The notes under the pieces: generated by a model
What the model was told of the DNA's origin: nothing
Seen by the model: only the letters and a program-made list of their open reading frames with translations
The model's database searches: none
NCBI RefSeq assembly: GCF_016772275.1
Contig: NZ_CP065425.1
Location: 2,448,653 to 2,512,652 of the forward strand
Source of the DNA: Heyndrickxia vini
GTDB taxonomy: Bacteria; Bacillota; Bacilli; Bacillales; Bacillaceae_C
Length of the DNA: 64,000 bases
Reading direction: 5' to 3'
Translations under genes and position numbers: made by a program
Shown here: positions 34,714 to 44,589 of the stretch, one piece after another
Position numbering within the stretch: position 1 is the first letter of the stretch
How the letters are laid out: each line of letters begins with the position of its first letter

Positions 34714-37035
34714 CTATGAACTTTGTTCTTCAGATGGTTTAGGGACTAGGACTGTACGTGGTTTACTGCCTTCATATGGTCCAACAACTCCTCTAACTTC
34801 CATCTCATCTATTAATCTTGCTGCTCTAGTATACCCAATTCTAAATCTTCTTTGTAACATGGACACCGAGGCAGTTTGCATCTCAGCTATTAATTGAACA
34901 GCGTCATCGTATAATTCGTCATCGACTGTTTCAACCACTTCTGGCGCATCATCAGGAATCATTTCTTCTTGATATTGGGCTTTTTGCTGGGATATGACAA
35001 AGTCAACGATTTCTTCTACTTCATCATCTGATAAAAACGCTCCTTGAACGCGTACTGGTTTTGAGGCACCTACTGGAAGGAAGAGCATGTCTCCTCTCCC
35101 CAATAATTTCTCTGCCCCACCCATATCTAGAATTGTTCGAGAATCAGTCGCAGAGGACACTGCAAAGGCAATTCTTGATGGAATATTTGCTTTAATAACA
35201 CCTGTAATAACATCAACTGAAGGTCTTTGTGTAGCAATAATTAAATGGATTCCTGCAGCACGTGCCATTTGTGCTAATCGAGTAATTGAATCCTCCACAT
35301 CATTTGAAGCTACCATCATTAAATCTGCGAGCTCGTCCACAATTACTACAATATATGGTAATAAAGGTTGTTTTTCACCAGTTTCAATATTATGTCGTTT
35401 TACATGATCATTATAGCCTTCAATATTTCTTGTTCCAGTATGGGAGAATAATTCATATCGTCTCTCCATTTCACTAACTACTTTTTTTAAGGCCTGTGAT
35501 GCTTTTTTTGCATCGGTTACAACAGGTGCTAATAAATGTGGAACACCGTTGTATACATTTAATTCAACCATCTTTGGATCGACCATCATTAACTTAACTT
35601 CATGTGGTTTTGCCCTCATTAAAATACTTGTGATGATTCCATTAATACAAACACTTTTTCCACTTCCTGTCGCACCTGCAACAAGGAGATGCGGCATTTT
35701 ATTTAGTTCAGCAAGTACCGCTTCCCCGGTTATATCTCTGCCCAAGCCAATTTGCAACTTTGATTCCGGATTATCTAGCTCTTTTGCTTCCAATACTTCC
35801 CGTAAAGAAACAACTGCCACTTCGGAATTTGGAACTTCAATTCCTATTGCTGATTTACCTGGAATCGGCGCTTCCATCCGAATATCTTTCGCTGCCAAAG
35901 CTAAAGCGATATCATCGCTTAAACTAACTATTTTGCTTACCTTTACCCCGACATCGGGGTGTACTTCGTATTTAGTAACCGCTGGGCCCAAATGTACTTG
36001 AGTCACCCGTGCTTTTACCCCAAAGCTTTGAAATGTTCGTTCAAGCTTTGCAGCATTCGCATGAATTAAATGATATTCCTTACTTTGGTCTGTCGCCTTC
36101 GGTCTTTTTAATAATGTTAATGGCGGTAATTGATAATCCTCATTTTCCACTTCCGTAAAGGTTATGTTATGAGTTATATCATCTTCAACTATTTCATCAT
36201 TCGCTTTCTTTTGAATAGCTTCACTCTCAGTTGTATCCTGTTTTTGCTTTTCCTCTTCGTCTAATGGAAATGCTCTTTCGGTAAAGCTTGAGATGATTGG
36301 TTTGATTTCATTATCATGTTCTACAGATACTGTTTGTTTTTCATCGTGTTTATGTATATCCGCGACAGGTTGTTTTTGCTCTTTTCTTTCCTTTCGTTCC
36401 GCCTTCCACTCATGCAATTCTTTTTTAGAAGCTTCCCATTGTTGGCCGGCAAATTCTTTTGTTCGATGACCAATTCTTTCGAATAATACCCCAACCGATT
36501 TTCCGGTAATTAACACAAATCCAATAACTAGTAATACAATACAGAGTATTTTTGTTCCTAATGAATCAAATAAAAAATGGGAAACAGCGAAAAAAACTGC
36601 ACCAATCATTCCACCGCCGAGATCAGGTGTTGATGTTTCACCCTTTATCTCCTGCCAAAACAAATTCCAAGTATTTTGAATTACACTTGGATTCTTAATA
36701 TGCCCCGCCCCTGTTAATTGTTCAAATAATTTCACATGGCTTAAAAGTAACAAACTTATCAGAGCCACATATACTCCCCATAGCCTGCGACTATAAAAGA
36801 ATGGCCAATCTCTTCTAATCATTAAATAAACTGCTAGAAAAATCATACAAACTAAAGCGACCATATACCATTCTCCAAGAAAGAAACGAAAAAAATATAC
36901 AAGGGATTTACCAACAGCTCCAAGCTTTATGATTGAGATTAAACTAAGCGCTATTAAAATGATACCAACTAATTCAAAACGGATATTTGTTTTTATTTGC
37001 TGGGATTTTTTACTCCGCCTCTTCCTTTTCGCCAT
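34714..37035 (-). CDS. spoIIIE: DNA translocase SpoIIIE/FtsK
   Basis: A 773-residue membrane-anchored motor that pumps chromosome into the forespore and clears DNA from division septa. Four membrane segments lie in about residues 20-180, followed by a charged linker. The motor domain has Walker [10 protein letters not shown] and Walker [16 protein letters not shown]. The C-terminal winged-helix gamma domain ([20 protein letters not shown]) reads the orienting DNA sequences. ATG at 37035 with GAGGGTG upstream. It sits after the tepA-ylzJ pair as in B. subtilis, with its own terminator. Confidence 0.96.
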   Translation of the reverse strand: MAKRKRRSKKSQQIKTNIRFELVGIILIALSLISIIKLGAVGKSLVYFFRFFLGEWYMVALVCMIFLAVYLMIRRDWPFFYSRRLWGVYVALISLLLLSHVKLFEQLTGAGHIKNPSVIQNTWNLFWQEIKGETSTPDLGGGMIGAVFFAVSHFLFDSLGTKILCIVLLVIGFVLITGKSVGVLFERIGHRTKEFAGQQWEASKKELHEWKAERKERKEQKQPVADIHKHDEKQTVSVEHDNEIKPIISSFTERAFPLDEEEKQKQDTTESEAIQKKANDEIVEDDITHNITFTEVENEDYQLPPLTLLKRPKATDQSKEYHLIHANAAKLERTFQSFGVKARVTQVHLGPAVTKYEVHPDVGVKVSKIVSLSDDIALALAAKDIRMEAPIPGKSAIGIEVPNSEVAVVSLREVLEAKELDNPESKLQIGLGRDITGEAVLAELNKMPHLLVAGATGSGKSVCINGIITSILMRAKPHEVKLMMVDPKMVELNVYNGVPHLLAPVVTDAKKASQALKKVVSEMERRYELFSHTGTRNIEGYNDHVKRHNIETGEKQPLLPYIVVIVDELADLMMVASNDVEDSITRLAQMARAAGIHLIIATQRPSVDVITGVIKANIPSRIAFAVSSATDSRTILDMGGAEKLLGRGDMLFLPVGASKPVRVQGAFLSDDEVEEIVDFVISQQKAQYQEEMIPDDAPEVVETVDDELYDDAVQLIAEMQTASVSMLQRRFRIGYTRAARLIDEMEVRGVVGPYEGSKPRTVLVPKPSEEQSS

Positions 37036-37070
37036 TTATTTCACCCTCACAAAACCTTATATTATATAAG

Positions 37071-37094
37071 AAAGCAGCCATTCGTGGCTGCTTT
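37071..37094 (-). terminator. Hairpin between ylzJ and spoIIIE, probable weak terminator
   Basis: AAAGCAGCCA pairs perfectly with TGGCTGCTTT around TTCG. The T run is weak on the minus strand (TTTCTTATA) and better on the plus strand, so read-through into spoIIIE is possible. Confidence 0.6.
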
Positions 37095-37147
37095 CATTTT
37101 TCCTTATTATAGCATAAGCTACTTTAGTTGGGGAAATTCTAGTAAAA

Positions 37148-37357
37148 TTAAATGAACGAAATTAATTGCCCCGGAGCCAACTCTTCTTTCATAAAATCAT
37201 TTGGATTACTACTCAAAATTTGTACGATCCGATAGTGGTTGTCCGTTTGCTCAACAACTAAAGGAACACCCTGATAGGAAATCGTTTTGTAGTTGTCAAA
37301 TACAGTTTGATCACAAGGAAAAATCATTTCAATTGGTGTTGTAGTATAAAGAATCAT
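37148..37357 (-). CDS. ylzJ: YlzJ-like small protein, function unknown
   Basis: A 69-residue soluble protein starting [16 protein letters not shown], with [29 protein letters not shown] in the middle. This is the conserved YlzJ family found directly after tepA in bacilli. It overlaps tepA by four bases (ATGA), showing translational coupling. No catalytic motif or membrane segment is visible, and the function is unknown. Confidence 0.88.
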   Translation of the reverse strand: MILYTTTPIEMIFPCDQTVFDNYKTISYQGVPLVVEQTDNHYRIVQILSSNPNDFMKEELAPGQLISFI

Positions 37358-38103
37358 TGAATCATACCCTCAGCACTATTTTGCGATTTATTCAGATCAA
37401 TTAGTTCATTTAGTTTTTTCATTGCTTCCCCAACTCCGCCAACTTCATCTATTAATCCTGTTTTCACCGCATCGGCACCCACGACATTAGTGCCAATATC
37501 TCTCGTTAGATTTCCTTTTGCAAACATCAATTCTTTAAAAACTTCTTCCTCAATTTTTGAATGGTGGGTAACAAAATTTATTACTCTCTCTTGCATTTTG
37601 TCAAGGTATTCGAAGGTTTGTGGAACTCCAATGACAAGACCTGTTAATCTAATTGGATGGATTGTCATTGTAGCGGTTCCAGCAATAAAGGAATAATCAC
37701 AAGAAACAGCTATCGGTACACCAATTGAATGCCCTCCACCTAATACGATTGAAACAGTTGGCTTTGATAATGATGCGAGCATTTCCGAGATGGCCAATCC
37801 CGCTTCAACATCACCACCTACTGTATTTAAAATAACTAGAAGACCTTCGATTTTTGGGTTTTGTTCAATTGCTACAATTTGTGGAATGACATGTTCATAT
37901 TTAGTTGTTTTATTCTGGGGTGGTAATTGCATATGGCCTTCGATTTGGCCAACAATGGTTAAGCAATGGATATTAGTGTCTTGTGAAAGTTGTGGAACAT
38001 TCGTTTGTCCAAGTTGTTGTATCTTTTCTACTAATGCTGATTTATCCTTCGTTTCATCTTGTTTTTCTGGTGATGGTTGTTCCATCCTAATGTCTTTTTC
38101 CAT
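37354..38103 (-). CDS. tepA: ClpP-like serine peptidase TepA (translocation-enhancing protein)
   Basis: A 249-residue cytosolic peptidase of the ClpP/crotonase fold. The nucleophile Ser is in [10 protein letters not shown] (S126), and TATMTIHPI occupies the expected histidine region. An N-terminal extension of about 45 residues precedes the core. TepA has been linked to degradation of signal peptides or early spore protein turnover in B. subtilis. The ATG at 38103 follows AAGGAG at eight bases. It is transcribed with ylzJ after the rnjB terminator. Confidence 0.9.
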   Translation of the reverse strand: MEKDIRMEQPSPEKQDETKDKSALVEKIQQLGQTNVPQLSQDTNIHCLTIVGQIEGHMQLPPQNKTTKYEHVIPQIVAIEQNPKIEGLLVILNTVGGDVEAGLAISEMLASLSKPTVSIVLGGGHSIGVPIAVSCDYSFIAGTATMTIHPIRLTGLVIGVPQTFEYLDKMQERVINFVTHHSKIEEEVFKELMFAKGNLTRDIGTNVVGADAVKTGLIDEVGGVGEAMKKLNELIDLNKSQNSAEGMIQ

Positions 38104-38188
38104 TTCAAAACTCCTTTATTTAATAACAGCTTTATTGACAAATATTTCATTAAACTATAGTATCTGCTGACATTCTTTTTTCATTCAT

Positions 38189-38218
38189 AAAAAAACCAGG
38201 TGATGATCATCACCTGGT
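38189..38218 (-). terminator. Rho-independent terminator after rnjB
   Basis: A 22-bp perfect palindrome (38196-38217, CCAGGTGATGA and its complement) forms the stem. On the minus strand it is followed by seven T. Confidence 0.93.
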
Positions 38219-38234
38219 GGATTTTACATCCTTA

Positions 38235-39905
38235 TTATACTTCCATAATTATCGGAAGAATCATTGGTCTGCGCTTTGTTTTGTCATATAAATAGTAATT
38301 TAATTGATCACGAATTTCTTGTTTAATACTAGACCAATCAAAGGCATCCTTTGACATATTTTTTTCAACGATATCGCGAACTAGTTTTGTTGATTCTCCC
38401 ATTAATTGTTCAGATTCTCTAACATATACAAACCCGCGTGAAATAATTTCTGGTCCCGATGCAATCATTTTTTTGGTTTTATTTAATGTTACAACAACGA
38501 TGAGAATACCATCTTGGGATAACAGTCTACGGTCGCGCAACACGATGTTTCCGACATCACCGACACCAATTCCGTCAATTAGTACATTACCTGAAGGAAC
38601 CCTTCCTCCTACACTCATTTTCCCATTTTTATATTCTATGACTTCCCCTTTTTCCGGAATGAATATTCGATCTCTCGTTATTCCCACTTGGGCAGCTAGT
38701 TTACCATGTGCAATTAACATCCGATATTCACCTTGCACCGGAATAAAATATTTTGGTTTTATTAAATTTAACATTAATTTTAAATCTTCTTGGAGTCCAT
38801 GACCTGTTACATGCACTTTATTTGAACCTGATAGTACAGTTGCGCCAGCACGATACAGCATATCGATTGTTTTCGACATAAATAACTCTAAACCCGGGGA
38901 AGGACTTGCCGTAATAATAACCGTATCCCCTTGTTTAATATTAATATGTTTGTGATTACGCTTGGCCATCTTTTGTAGAACCGCAAATGGCTCTCCTTGA
39001 TTACCTGTAGCTAATACAACAATTTTATCATCTTCATATTTTTCTATATCTTGGACAGGTATGATCAATTCTTCCGCTTTCACATGTAAATAGCCAAGTT
39101 TAAATGCAATATCATTTATTCTTTCTAAGCTTTTTCCAACGAGAGCCACTTTTCTTCCATTTTCATAGGCTGCATCAAATACTTGTTGGATACGCAAAAG
39201 ATTTGAAGCAAAACAAGCCAGTATTATTCTACCTTTTGCTGAGTGAAAGGCATTTGACATTTCAGTGGCAACTAATGTTTCTGAAATATTAAAACCTGGA
39301 TGTTCTGCTTCTGTACTATCAGATAAAAGACAAAGAACACCTTCTTCACCAATTTGCGCCATCTTACCTATTTCCGCACGATACGCACCTTGTACCCCTT
39401 GATCAAATTTAAAATCACCGGTATGGACAATATTCCCCTCAGACGTATGAATACAAATCCCTACTGAATCAGCAATACTGTGAGTCGTTTTAAAAAAGCT
39501 AATATCAGCAGTATCAAATTGTAAAATTGAATCAGAATGGATGGTAATAAATTCAACCTGACGTTTAACCTTTATTTCTTTTAACTTCTCTTTCGCTAAT
39601 GCAATAGTTAATTTTGTTCCATATACAGGTATATTAATTTTCATTAAAATATATGGGAGTGCTCCTATCGCATCCTCATGTCCATGTGTAAGGAAAATGC
39701 CTTTTATACGCTCCTTATTATTTTCCAAATATGTAATATCAGGAATAACGATATCAATACCTAGCATTTCATTTTCTGGAAACATTAATCCCGCATCCAT
39801 AACAAAAATATCGTCATCGATCTCGATTACGTACATATTCTTTCCAATTTCCCCCACTCCACCGAGTGGTATTATTTTAATCATTTCATTATTTCTCTTT
39901 TTCAA
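38235..39905 (-). CDS. rnjB: Ribonuclease J2
   Basis: A 556-residue metallo-beta-lactamase/beta-CASP ribonuclease. The metal motif reads HGHEDA (residues 74-79) where active RNase J1 proteins have HGHEDH. That His-to-Ala change is the known mark of J2, which has weak activity alone and works in complex with J1. Other motifs (VHTGDFKFD, SDSTEAEHPG, the C-terminal domain) are present. The start is a TTG at 39905, eight bases after AGGAGG. It sits just downstream of the plsY-like/GNAT operon, where B. subtilis has dapA directly upstream. Confidence 0.95.
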   Translation of the reverse strand: MKKRNNEMIKIIPLGGVGEIGKNMYVIEIDDDIFVMDAGLMFPENEMLGIDIVIPDITYLENNKERIKGIFLTHGHEDAIGALPYILMKINIPVYGTKLTIALAKEKLKEIKVKRQVEFITIHSDSILQFDTADISFFKTTHSIADSVGICIHTSEGNIVHTGDFKFDQGVQGAYRAEIGKMAQIGEEGVLCLLSDSTEAEHPGFNISETLVATEMSNAFHSAKGRIILACFASNLLRIQQVFDAAYENGRKVALVGKSLERINDIAFKLGYLHVKAEELIIPVQDIEKYEDDKIVVLATGNQGEPFAVLQKMAKRNHKHINIKQGDTVIITASPSPGLELFMSKTIDMLYRAGATVLSGSNKVHVTGHGLQEDLKLMLNLIKPKYFIPVQGEYRMLIAHGKLAAQVGITRDRIFIPEKGEVIEYKNGKMSVGGRVPSGNVLIDGIGVGDVGNIVLRDRRLLSQDGILIVVVTLNKTKKMIASGPEIISRGFVYVRESEQLMGESTKLVRDIVEKNMSKDAFDWSSIKQEIRDQLNYYLYDKTKRRPMILPIIMEV

Positions 39906-40061
39906 AACTTGTTCCTCCTATGATGAATTTCCCGAACTAAATCAGTTATAGTCATTATAATCGATATTGAATTTGCACATCAATCTATAATTAAAATTTT
40001 AAGTATTAACGATTATTTGTTTTTATAAAACCTTAAAAAAATTCCGTTAGAACTAATTACT

Positions 40062-40094
40062 AAAAACTACACCTCTCAGCAAAGCTGAAAGGTG
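40062..40094 (-). terminator. Rho-independent terminator after the GNAT-aminotransferase gene
   Basis: CACCTCTCAGC (40070-40080) pairs with GCTGAAAGGTG (40084-40094) with one mismatch. On the minus strand it continues TAGTTTTTAG. Confidence 0.75.
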
Positions 40095-40104
40095 CCGAAA
40101 ATTC

Positions 40105-41691
40105 TTAAATTAATTGTAATTGATCATTTAAAAGCAGTTCCATTGAATTGATTAACAGGTTTATTTTTTTTAGGTCACTCTCAACGTTCATAAATGCAAT
40201 TTGCAGCCAATTTTTTTCAACTAAATATCGATTTCGATAATGGACTAAAAATCCATTTAAAAACAAATCTTCGCCAAATGCAAGTGATGAAAGTTCTTTC
40301 GGCAATTCAATTGTAATCACACACGGTGATGAAATTTGTTGATCGATGACAAATGAAAATCCTTTTTCCTCAAATAATTCACATGCTCGAAAATAGATAG
40401 AACGCCTCTTCTCATAAAAATCTTCATTTGAAAACTTATTAAGTGCGGTATTAAGCGCTAAGAATAAATTTGAATTTTGGGAGAAGGGAATCCCATTGCT
40501 ATTTTGATAGTACATTATATCTAAATATCGAGGAATATGATAAATAGTATCTTCAAGTTTATTAAAAAACACAAATGATAACCCTGTATAGCTTCCAATT
40601 GCTTTCCCTGATACACCAGTTGCCAAATAGATAGATTCAAAATTTAGTGGAACTGCTCCGATTGAACTAATGGCATCAACACATAGTTTGACAGTATGGT
40701 TCTTACATAATTTTTCTAAGGATAAATAATCATTCACCATTCCTGTTGATGTTTCACAGTGAACAAACCACAACCAATCATAATTTTCTTGCGCTATCTG
40801 TTCTTCAATTTTATTAAGATCAAATCTCTCTCCCCATTGATAAGATAAATGATCAAATTGTAGATGGAATCTGTTAGCATGATCGATTAATCTTTCACCA
40901 AACTCACCATTCGAAAGGATTAGCCCTTTTGTCCCTATACCCGATAAATGAGCTGCTACCGCATCGTTACTTAATGTTCCCGATCCTGTTAGTACAACTA
41001 CATTTTCGGCATTTGTCAAGGATTTTAACTTTTTATTTACCGCTTGAACGATGGAAGAATGTTCTTCCGAGCGATGCCAAACGGGTTGATAATCAAAGGC
41101 GGATTGCACTTCAGCATCAATCGTTACAGGTCCAGGTAAATAGGAAGATATTTGTGTAAACACATGTAAGTTTTTGTTATTCATATACGTTTGTTTAGTT
41201 AAATACATTGGCTGAAACAGTGCTTCTTCTGATCCAACTAAATGGGCAAAGGATTCAAAACCTAAGTGACGATATAGTTTACTTTGCCTTGTTGTCCCGG
41301 AAATAAAAGCAATATCATAGCCGCGTTGTAAACAATAACGAATTAATCCACCTGTTAAACCTGCAAATACCCTTCCATTTCGATAGCTCTTTTTAACGGC
41401 TAATAATCGAACTTCACAAGGCTTAGAAAATCTAATATCTAAGTGATTTTCAATGGAACCAAGTTTTTCATCAAGTGAAAAGGGACGAGTATCCCGCAGT
41501 GCCAACATCCCGATTACTTCGGAATTTTCTTTACAAATGATATATTCATTTTCCTCATGGAATCGGTCTAAAAGCTTTCTTCTATCATTTATATGATGTT
41601 GAGGTATTTCTTCAACAAAAGTTTCATAGTTTAAATTCATTATTTGTTCAAATTCATCTTTATCCCGAGCCATCTTAACAATAAAACTCAT
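40105..41691 (-). CDS. Fusion of an acyl-amino-acid-synthase-like GNAT domain with a class V aminotransferase domain
   Basis: A 528-residue soluble fusion. The N-terminal part (about residues 1-165) is a GNAT fold resembling N-acyl amino acid synthases and acyl-homoserine-lactone synthases (MNLNYETFVEEIPQH, IICKENSEVIGMLALRDTRP, EVRLLAVKKSYRN, YRHLGFES). The rest (about 180-525) is a PLP-dependent class V aminotransferase: SSYLPGPVTID, VVLTGSGTLSNDA, HCETSTG (311-317), VDAISSIGAVPL (Asp339) and the likely Schiff-base Lys363 in GVSGKAIGS. It overlaps the PlsY-like gene by four bases (ATGA) with GGGGG seven bases upstream. A product combining acyl and amino chemistry is plausible, but substrate and product are unknown. 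Confidence 0.85.
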   Translation of the reverse strand: MSFIVKMARDKDEFEQIMNLNYETFVEEIPQHHINDRRKLLDRFHEENEYIICKENSEVIGMLALRDTRPFSLDEKLGSIENHLDIRFSKPCEVRLLAVKKSYRNGRVFAGLTGGLIRYCLQRGYDIAFISGTTRQSKLYRHLGFESFAHLVGSEEALFQPMYLTKQTYMNNKNLHVFTQISSYLPGPVTIDAEVQSAFDYQPVWHRSEEHSSIVQAVNKKLKSLTNAENVVVLTGSGTLSNDAVAAHLSGIGTKGLILSNGEFGERLIDHANRFHLQFDHLSYQWGERFDLNKIEEQIAQENYDWLWFVHCETSTGMVNDYLSLEKLCKNHTVKLCVDAISSIGAVPLNFESIYLATGVSGKAIGSYTGLSFVFFNKLEDTIYHIPRYLDIMYYQNSNGIPFSQNSNLFLALNTALNKFSNEDFYEKRRSIYFRACELFEEKGFSFVIDQQISSPCVITIELPKELSSLAFGEDLFLNGFLVHYRNRYLVEKNWLQIAFMNVESDLKKINLLINSMELLLNDQLQLI

Positions 41692-42254
41692 CGTCCATCC
41701 CCCACAATTACTTTTTTATCTGTATGTCTTAATATAATGATGATTGCAATTATGGCAATAGCAATACTTACCCATAAATTACTTTCATATAAATACAAGA
41801 ATATTGGTGTTGTCATAATTGCTAAAAGGCCAGATTTCGTAAATGAGCGATTAATCGCAAACAATATGATAAAAGCACCAATAAAACTAAAAGTTGAGAA
41901 AGGAGAAATATATAATAATCCACCAATGAAAGAAGCTACTCCTTTTCCCCCTTTGAATTTATAAATTACCGGATACATATGCCCTAATAATACAAAAATT
42001 AATGCGAGCGATTGTCCAATAATACCTATACCATACTTATCAACTAACCAACATACAAAAAATGCTTTAAGCATATCTCCAATTAGAACAAGCAGAAACC
42101 CCCATTTTCCAAATGAACGTCCGGCATTCCTTGCACCCGGATTTCCACTACCTAATTGAAATACATTTTTACGATAGAAAAGTCTTCCTACAATATGTGC
42201 AAATAATAATTGCCCTATTAAATACGCTAATATGTAAATAAAAACCTTCTGCAC
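41688..42254 (-). CDS. PlsY-like acyltransferase paralogue with altered motif 3
   Basis: A 188-residue membrane protein with about five to seven hydrophobic segments. Motif 1 (GSGNPGARNAGR, with the essential Ser and Arg) and motif 2 (KGGKGVAS) of glycerol-3-phosphate acyltransferase PlsY are present. At the C-terminus, where PlsY has the His/Asn...Gly-x-Glu motif 3, this protein reads RHTDKKVIVGDGR and ends: the Asn and Glu are missing. It may therefore use acyl-phosphate with another acceptor. The start is a GTG at 42254 with AGAGGAAG upstream. It is co-transcribed with the GNAT-aminotransferase fusion. The housekeeping plsY of Bacillus is normally near parE, so this looks like a specialised second copy. 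Confidence 0.82.
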   Translation of the reverse strand: MQKVFIYILAYLIGQLLFAHIVGRLFYRKNVFQLGSGNPGARNAGRSFGKWGFLLVLIGDMLKAFFVCWLVDKYGIGIIGQSLALIFVLLGHMYPVIYKFKGGKGVASFIGGLLYISPFSTFSFIGAFIILFAINRSFTKSGLLAIMTTPIFLYLYESNLWVSIAIAIIAIIIILRHTDKKVIVGDGR

Positions 42255-42273
42255 TACTATCTTCCTCTACAAA

Positions 42274-42281
42274 AGTATATG
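42274..42281 (-). promoter_or_regulatory. Possible sigma-E-like -10 upstream of the PlsY-like operon
   Basis: On the minus strand CATATACT matches the sigma-E -10 consensus CATACAMT at seven of eight positions, twenty bases upstream of the start codon. The sequence is a TA-rich run and the -35 is weak, so this is tentative. If real, the operon would be expressed in the sporulating mother cell. Confidence 0.2.
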
Positions 42282-42324
42282 TATATATATTACCATTATT
42301 TTCAGAAATTTGGACAAAAGCAAT

Positions 42325-42354
42325 AAAAAAAAGGACTGATTTTTTTCAGTCCCT
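42325..42354 (-). terminator. Rho-independent terminator after dapA
   Basis: GGACTGA (42333-42339) pairs with TCAGTCC (42346-42352), and on the minus strand it is followed by eight T. Confidence 0.92.
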
Positions 42355-42360
42355 TTTCAT

Positions 42361-43233
42361 TTACATATTTTTTAGTAAGCTAGTTAATTCAAGTCGTTCA
42401 TTTTCAGTTAGTGGTACTAGCGGAAGACGTACTGAACCAACATCTAAACCTTTTATTTGTAAAGCTGTTTTCACTGGCACAGGACTTGGTGCTTGAAACA
42501 ATCCTTTCATAATCGGCAAAAGACCTTGGTGCATTTTTGCAGCTTTTGCAATGGACCCATCTAAAAAGGCTTGAATCATTTCCTGCATTTCATTCCCTAT
42601 CACATGTGAAGCTACAGACACAATGCCTTGACCGCCAATTGATAATACTGGTAATGTAATTCCATCATCGCCGCTATATAATTCGAAGTTTTCATCCGTA
42701 TTGGCAATGATTTCGGTCATTGCATCTAAACTTCCACTCGCCTCTTTAACAGCAACGATATTCGGTATATGCGAAAGTTTAATAATTGTGTCCGGTTCAA
42801 TATTAATAACAGACCGTCCAGGAATATTATAAACCATAACCGGCAGGGATGTAGATTCTGCTATCGCTTTAAAATGTTGATAGATCCCTTCCTGATTTGG
42901 TTTATTGTAATATGGAGCTACAATCATAATTGCGTCTACACCGATTTCCTCAGCTTTTTTGGTCAATTCGATTGAAGCATACGTATTATTACTGCCTGTT
43001 CCGGCAATAATTGGAATTCTCCCATTAACAGTTTTAACAACAAATTGAAAAAGAGCAATTTTTTCCTCCGTTGTTAAGGTTGGGGATTCTCCAGTTGTTC
43101 CAGCTACAACTAATGAATCTGTACCATTTTCAATTAAGTATTCAATCAGCTGACTAGTTTTTTGGAAATCAATATTTCCTTTCTTATCGAAAGGTGTGAC
43201 CATAGCGGTGGAAACCCGACCAAAATGAGCCAT
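42361..43233 (-). CDS. dapA: 4-Hydroxy-tetrahydrodipicolinate synthase
   Basis: A 290-residue cytosolic lyase that condenses aspartate semialdehyde with pyruvate, the first step specific to lysine, diaminopimelate and dipicolinate synthesis. The Schiff-base Lys is in NIVAVKEASG (K163), the proton-relay Tyr in MVYNIPGR (Y135), and GTTGESPTL is the pyruvate-binding loop. The ATG at 43233 has GGAG eight bases upstream and gives the same length as B. subtilis DapA; a GTG at 43242 is too close to that site. It is the last gene of asd-dapG-dapA. Confidence 0.96.
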   Translation of the reverse strand: MAHFGRVSTAMVTPFDKKGNIDFQKTSQLIEYLIENGTDSLVVAGTTGESPTLTTEEKIALFQFVVKTVNGRIPIIAGTGSNNTYASIELTKKAEEIGVDAIMIVAPYYNKPNQEGIYQHFKAIAESTSLPVMVYNIPGRSVINIEPDTIIKLSHIPNIVAVKEASGSLDAMTEIIANTDENFELYSGDDGITLPVLSIGGQGIVSVASHVIGNEMQEMIQAFLDGSIAKAAKMHQGLLPIMKGLFQAPSPVPVKTALQIKGLDVGSVRLPLVPLTENERLELTSLLKNM

Positions 43234-43246
43234 CCAACTCACTCCT

Positions 43247-44485
43247 TTATTTCATTACTTCTGTTAATTCCTCTTGAAGATTAAATGCATCATGAAGAGC
43301 GTTAACTGCTTCGACCAAATCTTGCTCCTTAACCAACACCCAAATGGTTGTATGACTATCTGCAGATTGTAAAATGCGAATGCCATTTTCGGAAAGCGCA
43401 GATACGATTTTATAAGTAACTCCTGGTACACCATTCATACCTGCTCCCACAACAGATACTTTCGCGCACCCTCTTTCAACAATCGGATTATAGCCAAGTT
43501 CTTTTAAAACATAAACCGCACGATCAATTAGTTCTTCTGCAACTGTGTATACAACCCCAGTAGGTGAAATATTAATAAAGTCTACGCTAATTTTTTCACT
43601 TGCCATTGCCTTAAAAACGACAGATTGTAAATTATATTGACCATCTTTTTCTTCAACTTTGATTTGAGCAACCTTAGGTACATAGGCTATACCTGTAATA
43701 AGACGTTCTCTGATGAGATCTGTTCCTTTATTTTGCCGGTTTACGGAGGTAACTAAAGTACCTAAATCATCAGAATACGTAGAACGAATTCTAATAGGAA
43801 CTTTTGCTTGCATCGCAATCTCTACAGCACGTGGGTGAATTACTTTCGCACCTTGATAAGCCATATTGCACACTTCTGTATAGGTTACAATCGGCAGTCG
43901 TCTTGCTTTTTCCGCAATTCGAGGATCCGCTGTCATGATTCCCTCGACATCTGTAAATATATCTATCCATTCTGCATTTAAGGAAACACCTAGGGCCGCT
44001 GCAGAAGTATCACTGCCCCCACGCCCAATTGTAGTCACATCTCCACTTGCAGTTGCACCTTGAAAACCAGCTACCACAATCACATCATGCAGTTTAAGTT
44101 CTTTCAGCAAACGATCACATTTCATATTAACAATTTTTGCATTCGTATGTTCGGAATTTGTTCGAAAACCAGCTTGGGCACCTGTTAATGCTGTCGCTTT
44201 AATTCCTTTCTCCTGAAGCATATTTGAAAAAACTAAACTTGAAATAATTTCACCACAGGATAATAGTAAATCCTGTTCACGATTGCTTAAACTTGTTTTT
44301 GAACCGTTTACTAATGACAAAAACGTGTCTGTTGCATATGGATCGCCTTTTCTTCCCATAGCGGATACAACTACGACTACTTTATAGCCCTCATCTAATG
44401 CTTTTTCGATATGCTTTAAAGCATGTATGCGACTATTTTCATCGCGTACTGATGTACCACCAAATTTTTGCACAATCAGTTTCAT
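43247..44485 (-). CDS. dapG: Aspartokinase I (DapG)
   Basis: A 412-residue cytosolic kinase that phosphorylates aspartate, the first step of the aspartate pathway. The N-terminal kinase has KFGGTSV, VVSAMGRKGDPYATD and TTIGRGGSDTSA. Two ACT domains follow (about residues 265-400) and provide feedback control; the Bacillus DapG isozyme is the diaminopimelate-sensitive form. Two adjacent ATGs follow AGAGGTG; the second (44485) is used because it has the better spacing and gives the family start MKLIVQKFGGTS. It sits between asd and dapA. No lysine riboswitch pattern was noticed in the short upstream gap. Confidence 0.95.
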   Translation of the reverse strand: MKLIVQKFGGTSVRDENSRIHALKHIEKALDEGYKVVVVVSAMGRKGDPYATDTFLSLVNGSKTSLSNREQDLLLSCGEIISSLVFSNMLQEKGIKATALTGAQAGFRTNSEHTNAKIVNMKCDRLLKELKLHDVIVVAGFQGATASGDVTTIGRGGSDTSAAALGVSLNAEWIDIFTDVEGIMTADPRIAEKARRLPIVTYTEVCNMAYQGAKVIHPRAVEIAMQAKVPIRIRSTYSDDLGTLVTSVNRQNKGTDLIRERLITGIAYVPKVAQIKVEEKDGQYNLQSVVFKAMASEKISVDFINISPTGVVYTVAEELIDRAVYVLKELGYNPIVERGCAKVSVVGAGMNGVPGVTYKIVSALSENGIRILQSADSHTTIWVLVKEQDLVEAVNALHDAFNLQEELTEVMK

Positions 44486-44589
44486 CATAACACCTCTAAA
44501 TTTTTCTTTATAAATAAAGGCAGCCTCTATCAATTGATCCGCGGTGTAAAAAATATAAATTAAGCACCCTTAATAATTAAAAAGCTACT

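Noticed and set aside
37490-38170. Plus-strand frames opposite tepA
   Set aside because: They mirror the coding sequence of tepA, have no ribosome-binding sites and encode no recognisable domain.
44486-44589. Lysine riboswitch upstream of dapG
   Set aside because: The asd-dapG gap is only about 100 bases and does not show the multi-helix conserved core; in Bacillus that riboswitch belongs to lysC, not dapG.
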